NCBI GenBank assembly: GCA_947175605.1 | Contig: CAMWNH010000001.1 | Span: forward strand, 62,001-126,000 | Reading direction: 5' to 3' | Source of the DNA: an uncultured Porphyromonadaceae bacterium | Lineage (GTDB): Bacteria; Bacteroidota; Bacteroidia; Bacteroidales; Muribaculaceae | Length of the DNA stretch: 64,000 nt | Shown: positions 1 through 11,460 of the stretch, in pieces | Position numbering within the stretch: position 1 is the first letter of the stretch | Layout: each line of letters begins with the position of its first letter | The notes under the pieces: model-generated | What the model was told of the DNA's origin: nothing | The model's database searches: none | Seen by the model: only the letters and a program-made list of their open reading frames with translations | Translations under genes and position numbers: made by a program

Positions 1-328
1 TGACTGGTTGGCAGAGAAAGCTCTCGGCTTGCGCATTTTCGCCGATGAGGCGGGAGTGATGAATCGATCGGTGCTTGATGTTGGAGGCGAGATTATGGCC
101 GTGAGCCAGTTTACGCTCACTGCTTCGACGAAAAAGGGGCGGCGTCCAAGTTATATCCGTGCCGCCGGACCCGGAGAGGCCCGGCCGATATATGAGTATT
201 TTTGCGAGCTACTGGATCGGGCACTCCCTGCTCCGTGCGCAAGAGGAGTGTTCGGTGCGGACATGCAGATTTCATTCACAAATGACGGTCCGGTGACTAT
301 TATCATCGATTCAAGGCTCCGCGAATAG
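1..328 (+). CDS. dtd: D-aminoacyl-tRNA deacylase (5' truncated by window)
   Basis: Protein contains MAVSQFTLTASTKKGRRPSY and NDGPVTIIIDS, typical Dtd motifs; frame open to the window start. Confidence 0.93.
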   Translation, partial: DWLAEKALGLRIFADEAGVMNRSVLDVGGEIMAVSQFTLTASTKKGRRPSYIRAAGPGEARPIYEYFCELLDRALPAPCARGVFGADMQISFTNDGPVTIIIDSRLRE

Positions 329-569
329 CTGTTTCAGATTTTCTCAACAAACCCCCAAATTTCTATAAACTACTAATTAATAGTGGTTTATGTAAATGTT
401 AAGTCTCTGAGGTTTGCAAATTCACAATTTATCCGAACGGGAGGGCGTAAAATTGGCCTTCTCACAGGGATTGGGGCATTGGTTTAAGTTTGCAGAAGTT
501 GAGAGTATTTTGTATCTTTGCGCGTGAGGGCAAGCATCTCACCGGACGCTTTCCTTCTCTTGGATTTTT

Positions 570-2366
570 ATGGAACAATATATAGTATCTGCGCGAAAGT
601 ACAGGCCATCGACTTTTGCTACGGTCGTGGGTCAGCAGGCGCTGACGGAAACGCTGAAGAATGCTATTGCGACCAACAAGCTGGCGCATGCATATCTTTT
701 CTGCGGATCACGTGGCGTGGGCAAAACCTCGTGTGCCCGTATCTTCGCCAAAACAATCAACTGTGAGCACCCGACTCCGGATGGCGAGGCTTGCAACGAG
801 TGCGATTCGTGCCGCCAGTTCAACGAGAACCGTTCGCTCAATATCATCGAGCTTGATGCGGCCTCCAACAACGGCGTGGACGATATTCGTACGCTCATCG
901 ACCAGGTGATGGTGCCTCCCACGCAGGGGCGCTACCGCGTGTTCATCATCGACGAGGTGCACATGCTCTCGTCGGCTGCGTTCAACGCCTTCCTCAAGAC
1001 CCTCGAAGAGCCGCCGGCGCATGCTATTTTCATTCTTGCAACGACCGAGAAGCACAAGATCATTCCCACGATTCTATCCCGCTGTCAGATCTATGACTTC
1101 AGCCGTATCACCATCTCGGATATGGTGAAACATCTTGGTATGGTGGCCGAGAAGGAGGGTGCGACTGCGGAGCCTGCCGCGCTCAATATCATTGCACGCA
1201 AGGCCGACGGCGCCATGCGCGACGCTCTGTCGATTTTCGACCAGGTGCTGGCCTCAAGCCGTGGCAACATCACCTATGCTTCGACTATCGCCAATCTGAA
1301 TGTGCTGGACAACAGCTACTACGAGCGGCTCGTGGATGCCTTCCGTAAGCAGGACGTGTCAGGTGTGCTGCTGATCTACAAGGAAGTGCGCGACAAGGGC
1401 TTCGATTCACTTTTCTTCATAAACGGGCTGGCGCAGTATCTGCGCGACCTGATGGTGGCCTCGGATCCTTCGACCATCGTGCTCCTTGACGCAGCCGACG
1501 AAGTAAAGAAAGCAATGGCTGAACGTGCCCGTGAGCTCAAGCCCGATTTTCTATATCGGGCTATGGACCTGTGCAACGATGCCGATTTCAATTATCGCAC
1601 AGCCTCGAACAAGCAATTGCTCATCGAATTGACACTGATCAAACTGTGCCAACGATTGAGCCCCTCGACCAAGCGTAGCGGACACGTCGGGGGGCATCTG
1701 AAGCCTCTGCCCGCGCCTGATGCCGACCCCCTCGGCCTCGGGGCTCCGGAGGCGTCCGCACCCAAAACCAATGCGGCGATAACACCCGCCGGGCCGCCAC
1801 AGCGCCCGGCGCCCGCTGTGAGCACCGCTCCGCGCGAACCGGTGAATTTGCCGCCTCCCGTGCGCCACAGGCCGCGCACCACCGCCGTGCAGATAGAAAC
1901 CCCGGCGGCCGAGCCGCAAGCGAATTACGGGCCTGCAAATAGCGTCGGATCCACGCAGACACGCGACAATGCCCCGGCGGCTGCCGCAGAAGCGCAGGTA
2001 ATGGCGGCACGATACAGCGATGCGGCATTCCGCGATGCATGGAGCAGATTCATCGAAGCGCATGCTTCCGCCCGCATCCTTACAAGTGCGATGTCTACAG
2101 CAAAACTTGAGCGGGGAGCTGACGAGAAATGGGATGTGACCGTAGACGGCGAGCTCGCTGCCCAGGCTATCCGCGAGGGAATGCCCGAAATTCTGGAGTA
2201 TCTGCAGACCGTGCTCGCCAATTCATCCGTGTCGCTCAACCTGATTGTAAACGGCGGCGAGGAGTCTCCGCAAATGTGGACGGACAGTCAGGTGCTGAGC
2301 CATTGGATGGAGACACAGCCCGAAGTGGCGGAAGTTATTGAAAAATATAAATTAAGACTGTTATGA
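570..2366 (+). CDS. dnaX: DNA polymerase III subunit gamma/tau
   Basis: YRPSTFATVVGQ, GSRGVGKTSCARIFAK Walker A, Zn-binding Cys cluster CEHPTPDGEACNECDSC, SRCQIYDF. Confidence 0.97.
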   Translation: MEQYIVSARKYRPSTFATVVGQQALTETLKNAIATNKLAHAYLFCGSRGVGKTSCARIFAKTINCEHPTPDGEACNECDSCRQFNENRSLNIIELDAASNNGVDDIRTLIDQVMVPPTQGRYRVFIIDEVHMLSSAAFNAFLKTLEEPPAHAIFILATTEKHKIIPTILSRCQIYDFSRITISDMVKHLGMVAEKEGATAEPAALNIIARKADGAMRDALSIFDQVLASSRGNITYASTIANLNVLDNSYYERLVDAFRKQDVSGVLLIYKEVRDKGFDSLFFINGLAQYLRDLMVASDPSTIVLLDAADEVKKAMAERARELKPDFLYRAMDLCNDADFNYRTASNKQLLIELTLIKLCQRLSPSTKRSGHVGGHLKPLPAPDADPLGLGAPEASAPKTNAAITPAGPPQRPAPAVSTAPREPVNLPPPVRHRPRTTAVQIETPAAEPQANYGPANSVGSTQTRDNAPAAAAEAQVMAARYSDAAFRDAWSRFIEAHASARILTSAMSTAKLERGADEKWDVTVDGELAAQAIREGMPEILEYLQTVLANSSVSLNLIVNGGEESPQMWTDSQVLSHWMETQPEVAEVIEKYKLRLL

Positions 2367-3496
2367 GCAATACAGGAGGCGGCATATTCGAGAAGCGTCC
2401 CGAACGCGTGGTGGTGAAAGTTGGAAGCAATGTGCTGACAAGGCCTGACGGCTCGCTGGACGTCACGCGCATGAGTGCGATTGTCGATCAGCTTGCGGCT
2501 CTCCATTCCGCAGGCCTGGAAATCGTGCTTGTTTCCTCGGGAGCCGTGGCAAGCGGTCGCGGCGAATTCAGACGGCGTGGCCTTGCGCCGGCCGATCTGG
2601 ATCAGGTGTCCGCGCGCCAGCTTTTCAGTGCCGTGGGACAGGCCAGGCTCATCAACAGATACTACGAATTTTTCCGCGATCATTCGATAATATGCGGCCA
2701 GATTCTGGCTACGAAAGAAAATCTGGCCACCCGGCGCCACTATCTGAATCAGAAGCACTGCATGGGCGTTATGCTCGGTGCGCGCATAATACCTGTGGTC
2801 AATGAGAACGACACCGTGTCCGTGACCGAACTTATGTTCACGGACAACGACGAACTGTCGGGCCTCATAGCCTCGATGATGGATGCCGATGCACTCATCA
2901 TCCTTAGCAATATCGATGGTCTCTACACCTGTGATCCCGCTCTGCCGGAGGCGCGTCTTATCAGGCGCGTGGGCCGTGGAGAAGATGCGGCCGGAGGGAT
3001 CAGCGACCGTCGTTCGTCGCTCGGACGGGGTGGCATGGCTACAAAATATCGTATTGCCGGACGCGTGGCCGATGAAGGCATCGCCGTGGTAATAGCAAAC
3101 GGCACACGCGACCATATCCTCACCGATCTGCTCGGACTCACGCCCGGCGATGCGCCCTGCACGCTGTTCGAGCCGGCGCCGCGCGAGGCCTCGAGCCTCA
3201 AGCGTTGGATAGCTCATGGCGAAAGTTTCGCCAAGGGTTCCGTCACCGTGAATCAGGGAGCCGCGGAAGCACTGCTGCGCGGAGGTGCGAGCCTCCTGCC
3301 TGTGGGCGTGACGGATGTGGAGGGCGCATTCGAGGCCGGAGACATCATTACGGTGGTGACGGAAGATGGGCGGGTCATAGCCTGCGGACGCGCAGCCATT
3401 GGAGCTGCTGCCGCTGAAAGGGCTCTGGGACGCAAGCGCAACGGCTCGCCCCTGATTCATGCCGATTATCTGTACGTCTACGACAACGGCGAATGA
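2363..3496 (+). CDS. proB: glutamate 5-kinase with C-terminal PUA domain
   Basis: VVKVGSNVLT, VSSGAVASGR, NENDTVSV, GRGGMATK; ATGA overlap with dnaX. Confidence 0.95.
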   Translation: MSNTGGGIFEKRPERVVVKVGSNVLTRPDGSLDVTRMSAIVDQLAALHSAGLEIVLVSSGAVASGRGEFRRRGLAPADLDQVSARQLFSAVGQARLINRYYEFFRDHSIICGQILATKENLATRRHYLNQKHCMGVMLGARIIPVVNENDTVSVTELMFTDNDELSGLIASMMDADALIILSNIDGLYTCDPALPEARLIRRVGRGEDAAGGISDRRSSLGRGGMATKYRIAGRVADEGIAVVIANGTRDHILTDLLGLTPGDAPCTLFEPAPREASSLKRWIAHGESFAKGSVTVNQGAAEALLRGGASLLPVGVTDVEGAFEAGDIITVVTEDGRVIACGRAAIGAAAAERALGRKRNGSPLIHADYLYVYDNGE

Positions 3497-3572
3497 ACCG
3501 TTGTCAGTCCAAGAGTGTTTTCATTTATATTGTTTATCGCGTCCGAGTGGACGCCTTTATACGTTTCTGACT

Positions 3573-4886
3573 ATGAATCAAGATAATCACACTACAGAAC
3601 ATGTATATGATTTTGTGAATTCGCGCCTGGCGGCCGAAAAGCTTTCGGAGCTCTCCGACTCTGCAAATGCTGCAACACTATTGGCTGTGGCCGACGCCGT
3701 GGAGAGTCGGGCTGACGAACTTCTGCAGGCTAATGTCGCCGACCTTCAGCGCATGGACTCCTCCGATCCCAAGTACGACCGACTGCTGCTCACCCCCGAT
3801 CGTATAGCCTCAATCGCGGAAGGAATGCGTGCCGTAGCCGCCCTCCCGTCACCCGTCGGTGTTGAGCTTGAGCGCCGCCAGCGCCCCAACGGCATGCTGA
3901 TCCGTAAGGTCACGGCTCCGTTCGGCGTTATAGGCGTGATATATGAGGCTCGCCCCAATGTGAGCTTCGACGTGTTTGCGCTCTGCTTCCGTTCCGGCTC
4001 GGCCGTTGTACTCAAGGGGGGGCATCAGGCTTCTGAAACCAATGCCAAGGCGGTGGAAATCATTCGTAGCGTGCTTTCGGAGCGCGGAGTGGATCCGGAT
4101 GTCGTGCACCTGATGCCCGATGGCCACGAGGCAACGGCAGCTATGTTGCAGGCCCGTGGATTTATAGACCTTATCATTCCCCGCGGAGGCCGCGGCCTCA
4201 TTGATTTCGTACGCGAGAATTCACGCGTGCCTGTCATCGAGACCGGTGCCGGTGTATGTCACACCTACTTCCACTACTCCGGCGATATAGCCACGGGCTC
4301 CTCCATCATACTGAATGCCAAGACACGCCGCGTGAGCGTGTGCAACGCGCTCGACACACTCGTCCTCGACCGGAGCCGTCTGGATGTGCTCCCCGCGCTG
4401 TGCTATGCCCTGGCCGATAAGAAGGTTGAGATTTATGCAGACGAAGAAGCCTACGCGGCTCTCGAAGGCGCATATCCATACCTGCGCAGGGCCACGGATG
4501 AAGACTTCGGCCGCGAGTGGCTCGACTACAAGATGAGCATTCGCACCGTTGAGAATTTCGACGAAGCTATCGACTTCATCAATGCTCACGGATCGCGCCA
4601 CAGCGAGTGTATCGTGGCAGAAAATAAACAGGCGGTGGACGAATTTCAGCGTCGCGTGGACGCAGCCTGCGTCTATGCCAACGTATCCACGGCCTTTACC
4701 GACGGCGGCGAATTCGGTCTCGGAGCCGAAATCGGCATCTCCACGCAGAAGCTCCATGCCCGCGGCCCCATGGGATTAGCCGAAATCGTCACGTATAAGT
4801 ACCTTATCAGCGGTGCCGGACAGATACGACCGGGCACTGTATCACAGCCACAAAGCGTGCAGACTCGAAAAAATTCGGAGAAATAA
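3573..4886 (+). CDS. proA: glutamate-5-semialdehyde dehydrogenase
   Basis: PFGVIGVIYEARPNVSFD, LKGGHQA, FTDGGEFGLGAEIGISTQKLHARGPMGL; ORF extends upstream but ATG at 3573 (MNQDNHTTEH) is the likely start. Confidence 0.95.
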   Translation: MNQDNHTTEHVYDFVNSRLAAEKLSELSDSANAATLLAVADAVESRADELLQANVADLQRMDSSDPKYDRLLLTPDRIASIAEGMRAVAALPSPVGVELERRQRPNGMLIRKVTAPFGVIGVIYEARPNVSFDVFALCFRSGSAVVLKGGHQASETNAKAVEIIRSVLSERGVDPDVVHLMPDGHEATAAMLQARGFIDLIIPRGGRGLIDFVRENSRVPVIETGAGVCHTYFHYSGDIATGSSIILNAKTRRVSVCNALDTLVLDRSRLDVLPALCYALADKKVEIYADEEAYAALEGAYPYLRRATDEDFGREWLDYKMSIRTVENFDEAIDFINAHGSRHSECIVAENKQAVDEFQRRVDAACVYANVSTAFTDGGEFGLGAEIGISTQKLHARGPMGLAEIVTYKYLISGAGQIRPGTVSQPQSVQTRKNSEK

Positions 4887-4946
4887 TTGAAATATCAAAA
4901 AAAGTTTGTAACTTTGCACCTGCATTCGGCCACCGAATAGCCAACT

Positions 4947-5019
4947 CGGGGTGTAGCACAGTTGGCAGCGCGCCACGTTCGGGACGTGGAGGTCGGAAGT
5001 TCGAGTCTTCTCACCCCGA
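4947..5019 (+). tRNA. tRNA-Pro (anticodon CGG)
   Basis: Acceptor CGGGGTG/CACCCCG, anticodon stem CCACG-TTCGGGA-CGTGG, T-loop GTTCGAGTC; TAACTTTG promoter box just upstream. Confidence 0.95.
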
Positions 5020-5167
5020 CAAAACAGGACAACCTTTCAGACCGCTCGGCCTGTGAGGTTGTTTTTATTTATTTCCGGGAAGAATTGAATGAAACCCGCC
5101 AACTGATTTAGGGTTATGGAAATAGAAGATACGAATGATGCAATTAAACGAGATATAATATTGATAT

Positions 5168-5461
5168 ATGAACACAATTCATGTTTTAAAACTGGAAGCG
5201 ACAGGCACATTCCACTGCAAAATGGAGGACGGATCTTTTTACGCTCCTTCAAAAATAATAGAAAAGGGGACACAAATATCTATTAATGTCCCTAAGGCTA
5301 TTACCAAAACAACTATCTTTAGCCTACCGGATAAATCTAAATATATTGACGATATTATCTCCCAGTTCCACGAAAATAAACTAATGATTTCCAAAAATCA
5401 ATTAGCGTCGGGCTACTGGAAGGTAATAGAAGATCTTGACAACACTGACAGTTCTAAGTAA
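5168..5461 (+). CDS. hypothetical small protein, AT-rich, next to tRNA-Pro
   Basis: 97-aa ORF, composition clearly more AT-rich than flanks; no recognised domain. Confidence 0.5.
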   Translation: MNTIHVLKLEATGTFHCKMEDGSFYAPSKIIEKGTQISINVPKAITKTTIFSLPDKSKYIDDIISQFHENKLMISKNQLASGYWKVIEDLDNTDSSK

Positions 5462-5603
5462 GCTCTGAAAAAGTTGTTTCTCGCACCGCAAAAGGATTGA
5501 AAAAATAGTTGTATTTTTTTATATTTCAGGGTTTTTATCTTTCGTTGTCTGTCGGGGTGGGGGATTTGTGTGTATTTTTGCGGCATAATTCTAATCCTCT
5601 GTT

Positions 5604-6896
5604 ATGCCTGTGTTTCGTTTTGTCGCTTTGTTTTTGTCTGCCTTGTGTGGTGTCGTGGCCTGGGGGCGCTCGGTGGTGGTGGCGGATGCGGAGACTCACG
5701 AGCCTCTGCCGGGGGCTTCGATTTTCGACTGCCGCGGGCGAGCCCTGGGCGTGAGCAATCAGCGGGGGCGTTCGCCACTGGTGGATGAGGCTGATTTCCC
5801 GCTTACGGTGCGATATATCGGCTACCGGGAGCGCAGGGAGGCGCGCCCCGGGGTGGATACTATTTTCCTGACGGCTACCGTGGCGGAGCTGCCGGAGCTG
5901 GTGATCGAATCGCGCCGCCAGCGCGTACTGCACATTCTGGGATATGTGCGCGAATATTCCACGCTGGCCACTTACGGCGACACTGTGTCGCTTTTCCGCG
6001 AGAAGATGGTGGACTATATGATTCCTACGGATGCGAAAAGCAAGTTCCGGGGCTGGACGAGCCCGCGGGTGCTGGCAAGCAAGTCGTACTACCGCTTCAC
6101 CAACTCGGCGGGGCTGGACAGCGTGAGCTCCGAGAGCTACAATCATTTTTCGTGGTCGGACTGGGTTGGGGTGGTGCGCGAGGCTGCTATTCCGCCACGG
6201 CTGCGTGCCGCGGAGGCGGCCTCCGATACTGTTCACGGCAAGTACAGCGCGGCGGAGATCTGGACGCGCACGCCCGAGCGCATTGCCGTGGAGGTGGATG
6301 TGTTGGCGGACACGGCGGCCTGGCGATGGGTGCCGAATCTGGCGGGCCTCTTCCGTCGCGATCTGGATTTCGACAGCTTCCGTCTGCATCTCAATTACGA
6401 AAGTCTGCCGGGTGCAACGCTCTCGGCCGAAGACATCAGCGGCTATTCGTTCAATATCGAATCCCGGGGCCGCGGCCATGATATATTTTGTTTCCATCGC
6501 GATGACGAGCCATATTTCGTGAATACATACGCTGAGGTGCACGTGCTCGACAAGGAATATATCACGCCCGCCGAGGCGCGCCGCTGGCAGAGCCGCAAGC
6601 TGCAGGAGATGGAGCTCGACATCCTCCGCCCGGCGGATATGGAAGCACTCGACCCGGCCGTGGAGGAGCTTATAGCGCGTGTCGAGGGCATCGACCGCGA
6701 GGCCGTGCGACTCGCCCGCGTTCCTGACGCGCGCCTGGGTGGCATAGACCTCTACGCCCGTAACCGCAATTTCAATATCGGCGTCCGCGCCCTGAATATG
6801 CTCAAGTATCTCACGGGCATTTCGGCTATCGCCAGCCGTAGGAACGACAACCGCACGTGGCGCGAATTCCGCGGCCGCGTGCGCAAAATCAGATAG
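5604..6896 (+). CDS. secreted protein with N-terminal carboxypeptidase-like regulatory domain
   Basis: Signal peptide MPVFRFVALFLSALCGVVAWG then SVVVADAETHEPLPGASIFDCRGRALGVSNQRG. Confidence 0.75.
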   Translation: MPVFRFVALFLSALCGVVAWGRSVVVADAETHEPLPGASIFDCRGRALGVSNQRGRSPLVDEADFPLTVRYIGYRERREARPGVDTIFLTATVAELPELVIESRRQRVLHILGYVREYSTLATYGDTVSLFREKMVDYMIPTDAKSKFRGWTSPRVLASKSYYRFTNSAGLDSVSSESYNHFSWSDWVGVVREAAIPPRLRAAEAASDTVHGKYSAAEIWTRTPERIAVEVDVLADTAAWRWVPNLAGLFRRDLDFDSFRLHLNYESLPGATLSAEDISGYSFNIESRGRGHDIFCFHRDDEPYFVNTYAEVHVLDKEYITPAEARRWQSRKLQEMELDILRPADMEALDPAVEELIARVEGIDREAVRLARVPDARLGGIDLYARNRNFNIGVRALNMLKYLTGISAIASRRNDNRTWREFRGRVRKIR

Positions 6897-6989
6897 CTCC
6901 GCGGGCAGTGCTTGTCGGTTTGAAGGATAATTTGTACCTTTGTAGGTTAGAATCCACAATTATCGTTTAACCTGACTTGACAGAGCTTT

Positions 6990-7970
6990 ATGAGCAGTGA
7001 AAAGTGCGGGCGCGAGTCCCGCGAAGCGTTGATAGAGGAAATTCGCCGTCTGAAGAAGGAGAAGGGGGCCGTGGTGCTCGCTCACTACTACACCGAGGGC
7101 GATGTGCAGGACCTGGCGGACATCATAGGCGATTCGCTGGCGCTGGCGCGCAAGGCTGCCGAGCTGGGTCCGGAGGTCAAGACGGTAGTGATGTGCGGCG
7201 TACACTTCATGGGCGAGACCGTGAAGGTGCTCTGCCCCGACAAGACTGTCCTCATGCCCGACCTCTCGGCCGGCTGCTCGCTGGCCGACAGCTGTCCCGC
7301 CGACGAGTTTGAGGCCTTCATCAAGGCTCATCCGGGCTATACGGTCATTTCGTATGTCAATACCTCGCTGGGCGTCAAGGCCCTGAGTGATGTGCTCGTA
7401 ACGTCGGGCAACGCTCGCAAGGTGGTGGATTCCTTCCCCAAGGACGAGAAGATAATCTTCGGTCCCGACCGCAATCTGGGAGCCTACCTCAACGCCGAGC
7501 TGGGCCGCGACATGCTGCTGTGGGATGGCGCCTGCCATGTGCACGAGCGCTTCTCGGCCGAGGGCATACGCGCCCTCAAGGCCCTGCACCCCGATGCGCC
7601 CGTATTGGTGCATCCCGAGTGCAAGAGGCCTGTCGTACTGCTGGCCGATAAGGTTGGTTCCACGGCTGCACTGCTCGATTTCGCGCGCAAGTCGGATGCC
7701 CGCAAATTCATCGTGGCCACGGAAAGCGGCATTCTCCACGAGATGCGCAAGTCCTGTCCAGAAAAAGAATTCATCGCCGCGCCCCCGGCCACGGGCGAGG
7801 GCGGCGAAGGCGCGCCCGGCTGCGGATGCAACGACTGCGCTTACATGAAACTGAACACCCTGCGCGCCCTGCGCAACTGTCTCCGCGACGGCCGTCCGCA
7901 AATCGAGATCGATCCCGAACTGGCCCGGGGCGCACTCCGCTCCATCGACAGGATGCTGGCGCTTTCCTAA
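6990..7970 (+). CDS. nadA: quinolinate synthase
   Basis: [38 protein letters not shown]-type motif, [20 protein letters not shown] iron-sulfur Cys. Confidence 0.97.
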   Translation: MSSEKCGRESREALIEEIRRLKKEKGAVVLAHYYTEGDVQDLADIIGDSLALARKAAELGPEVKTVVMCGVHFMGETVKVLCPDKTVLMPDLSAGCSLADSCPADEFEAFIKAHPGYTVISYVNTSLGVKALSDVLVTSGNARKVVDSFPKDEKIIFGPDRNLGAYLNAELGRDMLLWDGACHVHERFSAEGIRALKALHPDAPVLVHPECKRPVVLLADKVGSTAALLDFARKSDARKFIVATESGILHEMRKSCPEKEFIAAPPATGEGGEGAPGCGCNDCAYMKLNTLRALRNCLRDGRPQIEIDPELARGALRSIDRMLALS

Positions 7971-8014
7971 GCTTCAGGCATCGTCCGCAAAATCTGATAA
8001 AATCATCATTCACA

Positions 8015-10795
8015 ATGGAATACAAGCATAAAGACATCGAAGCCCGCTGGCAGCAGAAATGGAAAGACGCCGGCATATACAAGGTCGACAACAAGAGCGA
8101 CCGTCCGAAATACTATGTTCTCGACATGTTTCCCTACCCCTCGGGTGCGGGCCTGCATGTGGGACATCCCTTAGGCTATATCGCTTCGGACATCTATGCC
8201 CGCTACAAGCGCCTCAACGGCTTCAATGTTCTCCACCCCATGGGCTATGACGCCTATGGCCTGCCCGCCGAGCAGTATGCCATTCTGACCGGACAGCATC
8301 CCGAGATCACCACGCGCCAAAACACCGCGCGCTATCGCGAGCAGCTCGACAAGATAGGATTCTCCTTCGACTGGAGCCGCGAGATCAAGACCTGCGATCC
8401 CGAGTTCTACCGCTGGACGCAATGGGCCTTCCTGCGCATGTTCGACCACTGGTATAACAAGCGCACCGCCAAGGCCGAACCCATTTCCGAACTCGTGGCA
8501 CATCTGGAAAAGCACGGCACGGAAGGCCTTGACGCGGCGCAGACCCGCGAACTCAACTTCACCGCCGCTGACTGGGCCGCGATGACCGACAAAGAGCGCT
8601 CCGACGCGCTGATGAACTGGCGTCTCGCATTCCAGGCCAATACGATGGTGAACTGGTGTCCCAAGCTCGGCACGGTGCTGGCCAACGATGAGGTGTCCGA
8701 GGGCCTGAGCGTACGCGGCGGCTATCCCGTGGAACAGAAAATGATGTATCAGTGGTGTCTGCGTGTCTCGGCCTATGCCGACCGCCTCTTGAAGGACCTT
8801 GAGACTATCGACTGGAGCGACTCCATCAAGGAGACGCAGCGCAACTGGATTGGCCGCAGCGAGGGCGCCGAGATGCGCTTCAAAGTTGCCGACAGCGATG
8901 TGGAACTTGAAATATTCACCACGCGTGCCGACACCATTTTCGGTGTCACCTTCATGGTCCTCGCTCCGGAGAGCCGCTATGTTGACATGATCACCACGCC
9001 CGAACAGCGTGCCGCCGTCGAAGAATACGTCACGGCCACCAAGCATAAGACCGAGCGCGAGCGCATGATCGACAAGAAAGTGTCCGGCGTGTTCACCGGT
9101 GCTTACGCCATTAATCCGCTCACGGGTAAGAAGGTGCCCGTGTGGGTGAGCGATTACGTGCTCGCAGGCTACGGCACGGGCGCCATCATGGCCGTGCCCG
9201 CGCACGACAGCCGCGACTATGCCTTTGCCCGCCATTTCGACCTTCCCGTGATTCCGCTTATCGAGGGCGCCGACGTGTCCGAGAGTAGTTTCGACGCCAA
9301 GGAGGGCCGCATGATCAACTCCGAAGGCCCCGAGCTGAATCTCAACGGCCTGGAAGTCAAGGACGCGATTGCCAAGACCAAGGAATTTATCGCTGCCAAG
9401 GGCATAGGTAAGGTCAAGGTCAACTTCCGTCTGCGCGACGCCATCTTCAGCCGTCAGCGCTACTGGGGCGAACCTATTCCCATTTACTACAAGGACGGCA
9501 TCCCCACCGCCTACGAGGAAGGTCTGCCCCTGGCTCTGCCCGAGGTGGACAAATACCTGCCCACCGAGAGCGGCGAGCCTCCCCTGGGCCGCGCCAAGAA
9601 CTGGACTACCCCCGACGGCTATCCGCTGGAACTGAACACGATGCCGGGCTTCGCAGGCTCCTCCGCCTACTACCTGCGCTACATGGATCCCCACAACTCC
9701 GAAGCCCTCGTATCCCCCGAGGCCAACGGATACTGGCGCAATGTCGATCTCTACATCGGCGGCAGCGAGCATGCCACAGGCCACCTCATCTACAGCCGTT
9801 TCTGGAATAAATTCCTCTATGATCTTGGTCTCGTATGCGAGTCCGAGCCCTTCCGCAAGCTCATCAACCAGGGCATGATTCAGGGCCGCAGCAACTTCGT
9901 GTATCGCATCAAGGACACCAATACCTTCGTGAGCCACGGCCTGAAGGATCAGTACGACACGACGCCCATCCACGTGAATGTGAACATCGTAAGCAACGAT
10001 ATCCTCGACCTCGACGCCTTCCGCAAGTCGCAGCCCGAATACGAAACGGCCGAATTCATCCTCGAGGATGGCAAGTACGTGTGCGGCTGGGCGGTCGAGA
10101 AAATGTCCAAGTCCATGTTCAACGTGGTGAATCCCGACGATATAGTCGAGCGTTATGGTGCCGACACCCTGCGTCTCTACGAAATGTTCCTCGGACCGCT
10201 GGAGCAGAGCAAGCCCTGGGACACCAACGGCATCGACGGCGTGAACCGCTTCATCAAGAAGCTCTGGAGTCTCTACTGGAAGGGCGATACATGCCTTGTG
10301 GACGATTCCAAGCCCTCGCCCGAGTCGCTCAAGAGTCTCCACAAGCTCATCAAGAAGGTGACGGGCGACATCGAGAATTTCTCCTTCAACACGTCCGTGG
10401 CCGCGTTCATGATTTGCGTCAACGAGCTCTCGTCGCAGAAGTGCCATAGCCGCGAAGTGCTTGAGCCTCTGCTGATTCTGCTTGCGCCCTTTGCGCCTCA
10501 CGTGGCCGAAGAGCTGTGGCACAGCGCAATAGGCCACGCCGATGAAGAAAGCATCGTGCGCGATGCACAGTGGCCGTCTTTCAACGAGGACTTCCTCAAG
10601 GAGAGCACCGTGACGATGGCCGTAAGCTTCAACGGCAAAGCGCGTTACAACATCACCGTACCCGCCGGTACCTCCCGCGAGGATGTTGAGAAGGCCGCCC
10701 TCGAGCATGAAGGTGCCGCAAAATGGCTCGATGGCAAAACCGTGCGCAAAATTATCGTTGTGCCCGGAAAAATCGTCAATATTGTTGTAGCTTGA
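8015..10795 (+). CDS. leuS: leucyl-tRNA synthetase
   Basis: [18 protein letters not shown] (HIGH), [16 protein letters not shown] (KMSKS); ATG at 8015 preferred over longer ORF start. Confidence 0.98.
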   Translation: MEYKHKDIEARWQQKWKDAGIYKVDNKSDRPKYYVLDMFPYPSGAGLHVGHPLGYIASDIYARYKRLNGFNVLHPMGYDAYGLPAEQYAILTGQHPEITTRQNTARYREQLDKIGFSFDWSREIKTCDPEFYRWTQWAFLRMFDHWYNKRTAKAEPISELVAHLEKHGTEGLDAAQTRELNFTAADWAAMTDKERSDALMNWRLAFQANTMVNWCPKLGTVLANDEVSEGLSVRGGYPVEQKMMYQWCLRVSAYADRLLKDLETIDWSDSIKETQRNWIGRSEGAEMRFKVADSDVELEIFTTRADTIFGVTFMVLAPESRYVDMITTPEQRAAVEEYVTATKHKTERERMIDKKVSGVFTGAYAINPLTGKKVPVWVSDYVLAGYGTGAIMAVPAHDSRDYAFARHFDLPVIPLIEGADVSESSFDAKEGRMINSEGPELNLNGLEVKDAIAKTKEFIAAKGIGKVKVNFRLRDAIFSRQRYWGEPIPIYYKDGIPTAYEEGLPLALPEVDKYLPTESGEPPLGRAKNWTTPDGYPLELNTMPGFAGSSAYYLRYMDPHNSEALVSPEANGYWRNVDLYIGGSEHATGHLIYSRFWNKFLYDLGLVCESEPFRKLINQGMIQGRSNFVYRIKDTNTFVSHGLKDQYDTTPIHVNVNIVSNDILDLDAFRKSQPEYETAEFILEDGKYVCGWAVEKMSKSMFNVVNPDDIVERYGADTLRLYEMFLGPLEQSKPWDTNGIDGVNRFIKKLWSLYWKGDTCLVDDSKPSPESLKSLHKLIKKVTGDIENFSFNTSVAAFMICVNELSSQKCHSREVLEPLLILLAPFAPHVAEELWHSAIGHADEESIVRDAQWPSFNEDFLKESTVTMAVSFNGKARYNITVPAGTSREDVEKAALEHEGAAKWLDGKTVRKIIVVPGKIVNIVVA

Positions 10796-10829
10796 TAATA
10801 AAACGCTTGTTTCTCCGTTCTCTATAGAC

Positions 10830-11414
10830 GTGAAAAAGATAGTATTCGCAACCAACAACGCTCATAAGCTCGATGAATTGCGCCGCATGGCCGGTGACCG
10901 ATTCGAGATTCTGAGCCTCAAGGACATCCGTTGCTTCGACGATATTCCCGAGAACGAAACCACGTTCGAGGGCAATGCTCTTGCAAAAGCACGGTGGGTG
11001 CGCGATCGCTATGGCTACGATTGTCTGGCGGACGACTCGGGTCTGGAAGTGGATGCGCTCGACGGCGCTCCCGGTGTCCTGTCGGCGCGCTTTGCCGCCG
11101 AGCACGACGATGCCGCCAACAACAAGCTCCTGCTGGCCAAGCTGCAGGGCGTGCCTGCGCAGAAGCGCACCGCCCGGTTCCGGACCGCCATCTGCCTGCT
11201 TGAGGGCGATGCCGAGCCCCGTTTCTTCTCGGGCGCCGTGGAAGGCCGGATTCTGGACGCTCCCCGCGGCGAAGGAGGCTTCGGATACGACCCCCTTTTT
11301 GTAGCCGATGGATATACCCGCACTTTCGCGGAAACATCCGCAGCCGAGAAGGATGCCGTGAGCCATCGCGGACGGGCCGTCAGAGCCTTGCTCCACTATC
11401 TCCACGCCGAATAA
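10830..11414 (+). CDS. RdgB/HAM1 family non-canonical purine NTP pyrophosphatase
   Basis: VFATNNAHKLDEL, ADDSGLEVDALDGAPGVLSARFA, GGFGYDPLF; GTG start. Confidence 0.95.
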   Translation: MKKIVFATNNAHKLDELRRMAGDRFEILSLKDIRCFDDIPENETTFEGNALAKARWVRDRYGYDCLADDSGLEVDALDGAPGVLSARFAAEHDDAANNKLLLAKLQGVPAQKRTARFRTAICLLEGDAEPRFFSGAVEGRILDAPRGEGGFGYDPLFVADGYTRTFAETSAAEKDAVSHRGRAVRALLHYLHAE

Positions 11415-11460
11415 GAATAATCATACCTCTCCTCAACCAATACATTCCATTAAACCAACC

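Noticed and set aside
2288-3460. 390-aa minus-strand ORF opposite proB
   Set aside because: Shadow ORF; proB motifs on the plus strand are complete
5535-6959. 474-aa minus-strand ORF
   Set aside because: Opposite the signal-peptide-bearing 5604-6896 gene; translation is Arg/His/Ala-rich with no motif
8171-10858. 895-aa minus-strand ORF opposite leuS
   Set aside because: Antisense shadow of a GC-rich, codon-biased essential gene; no domain-like motifs and leuS is unambiguous
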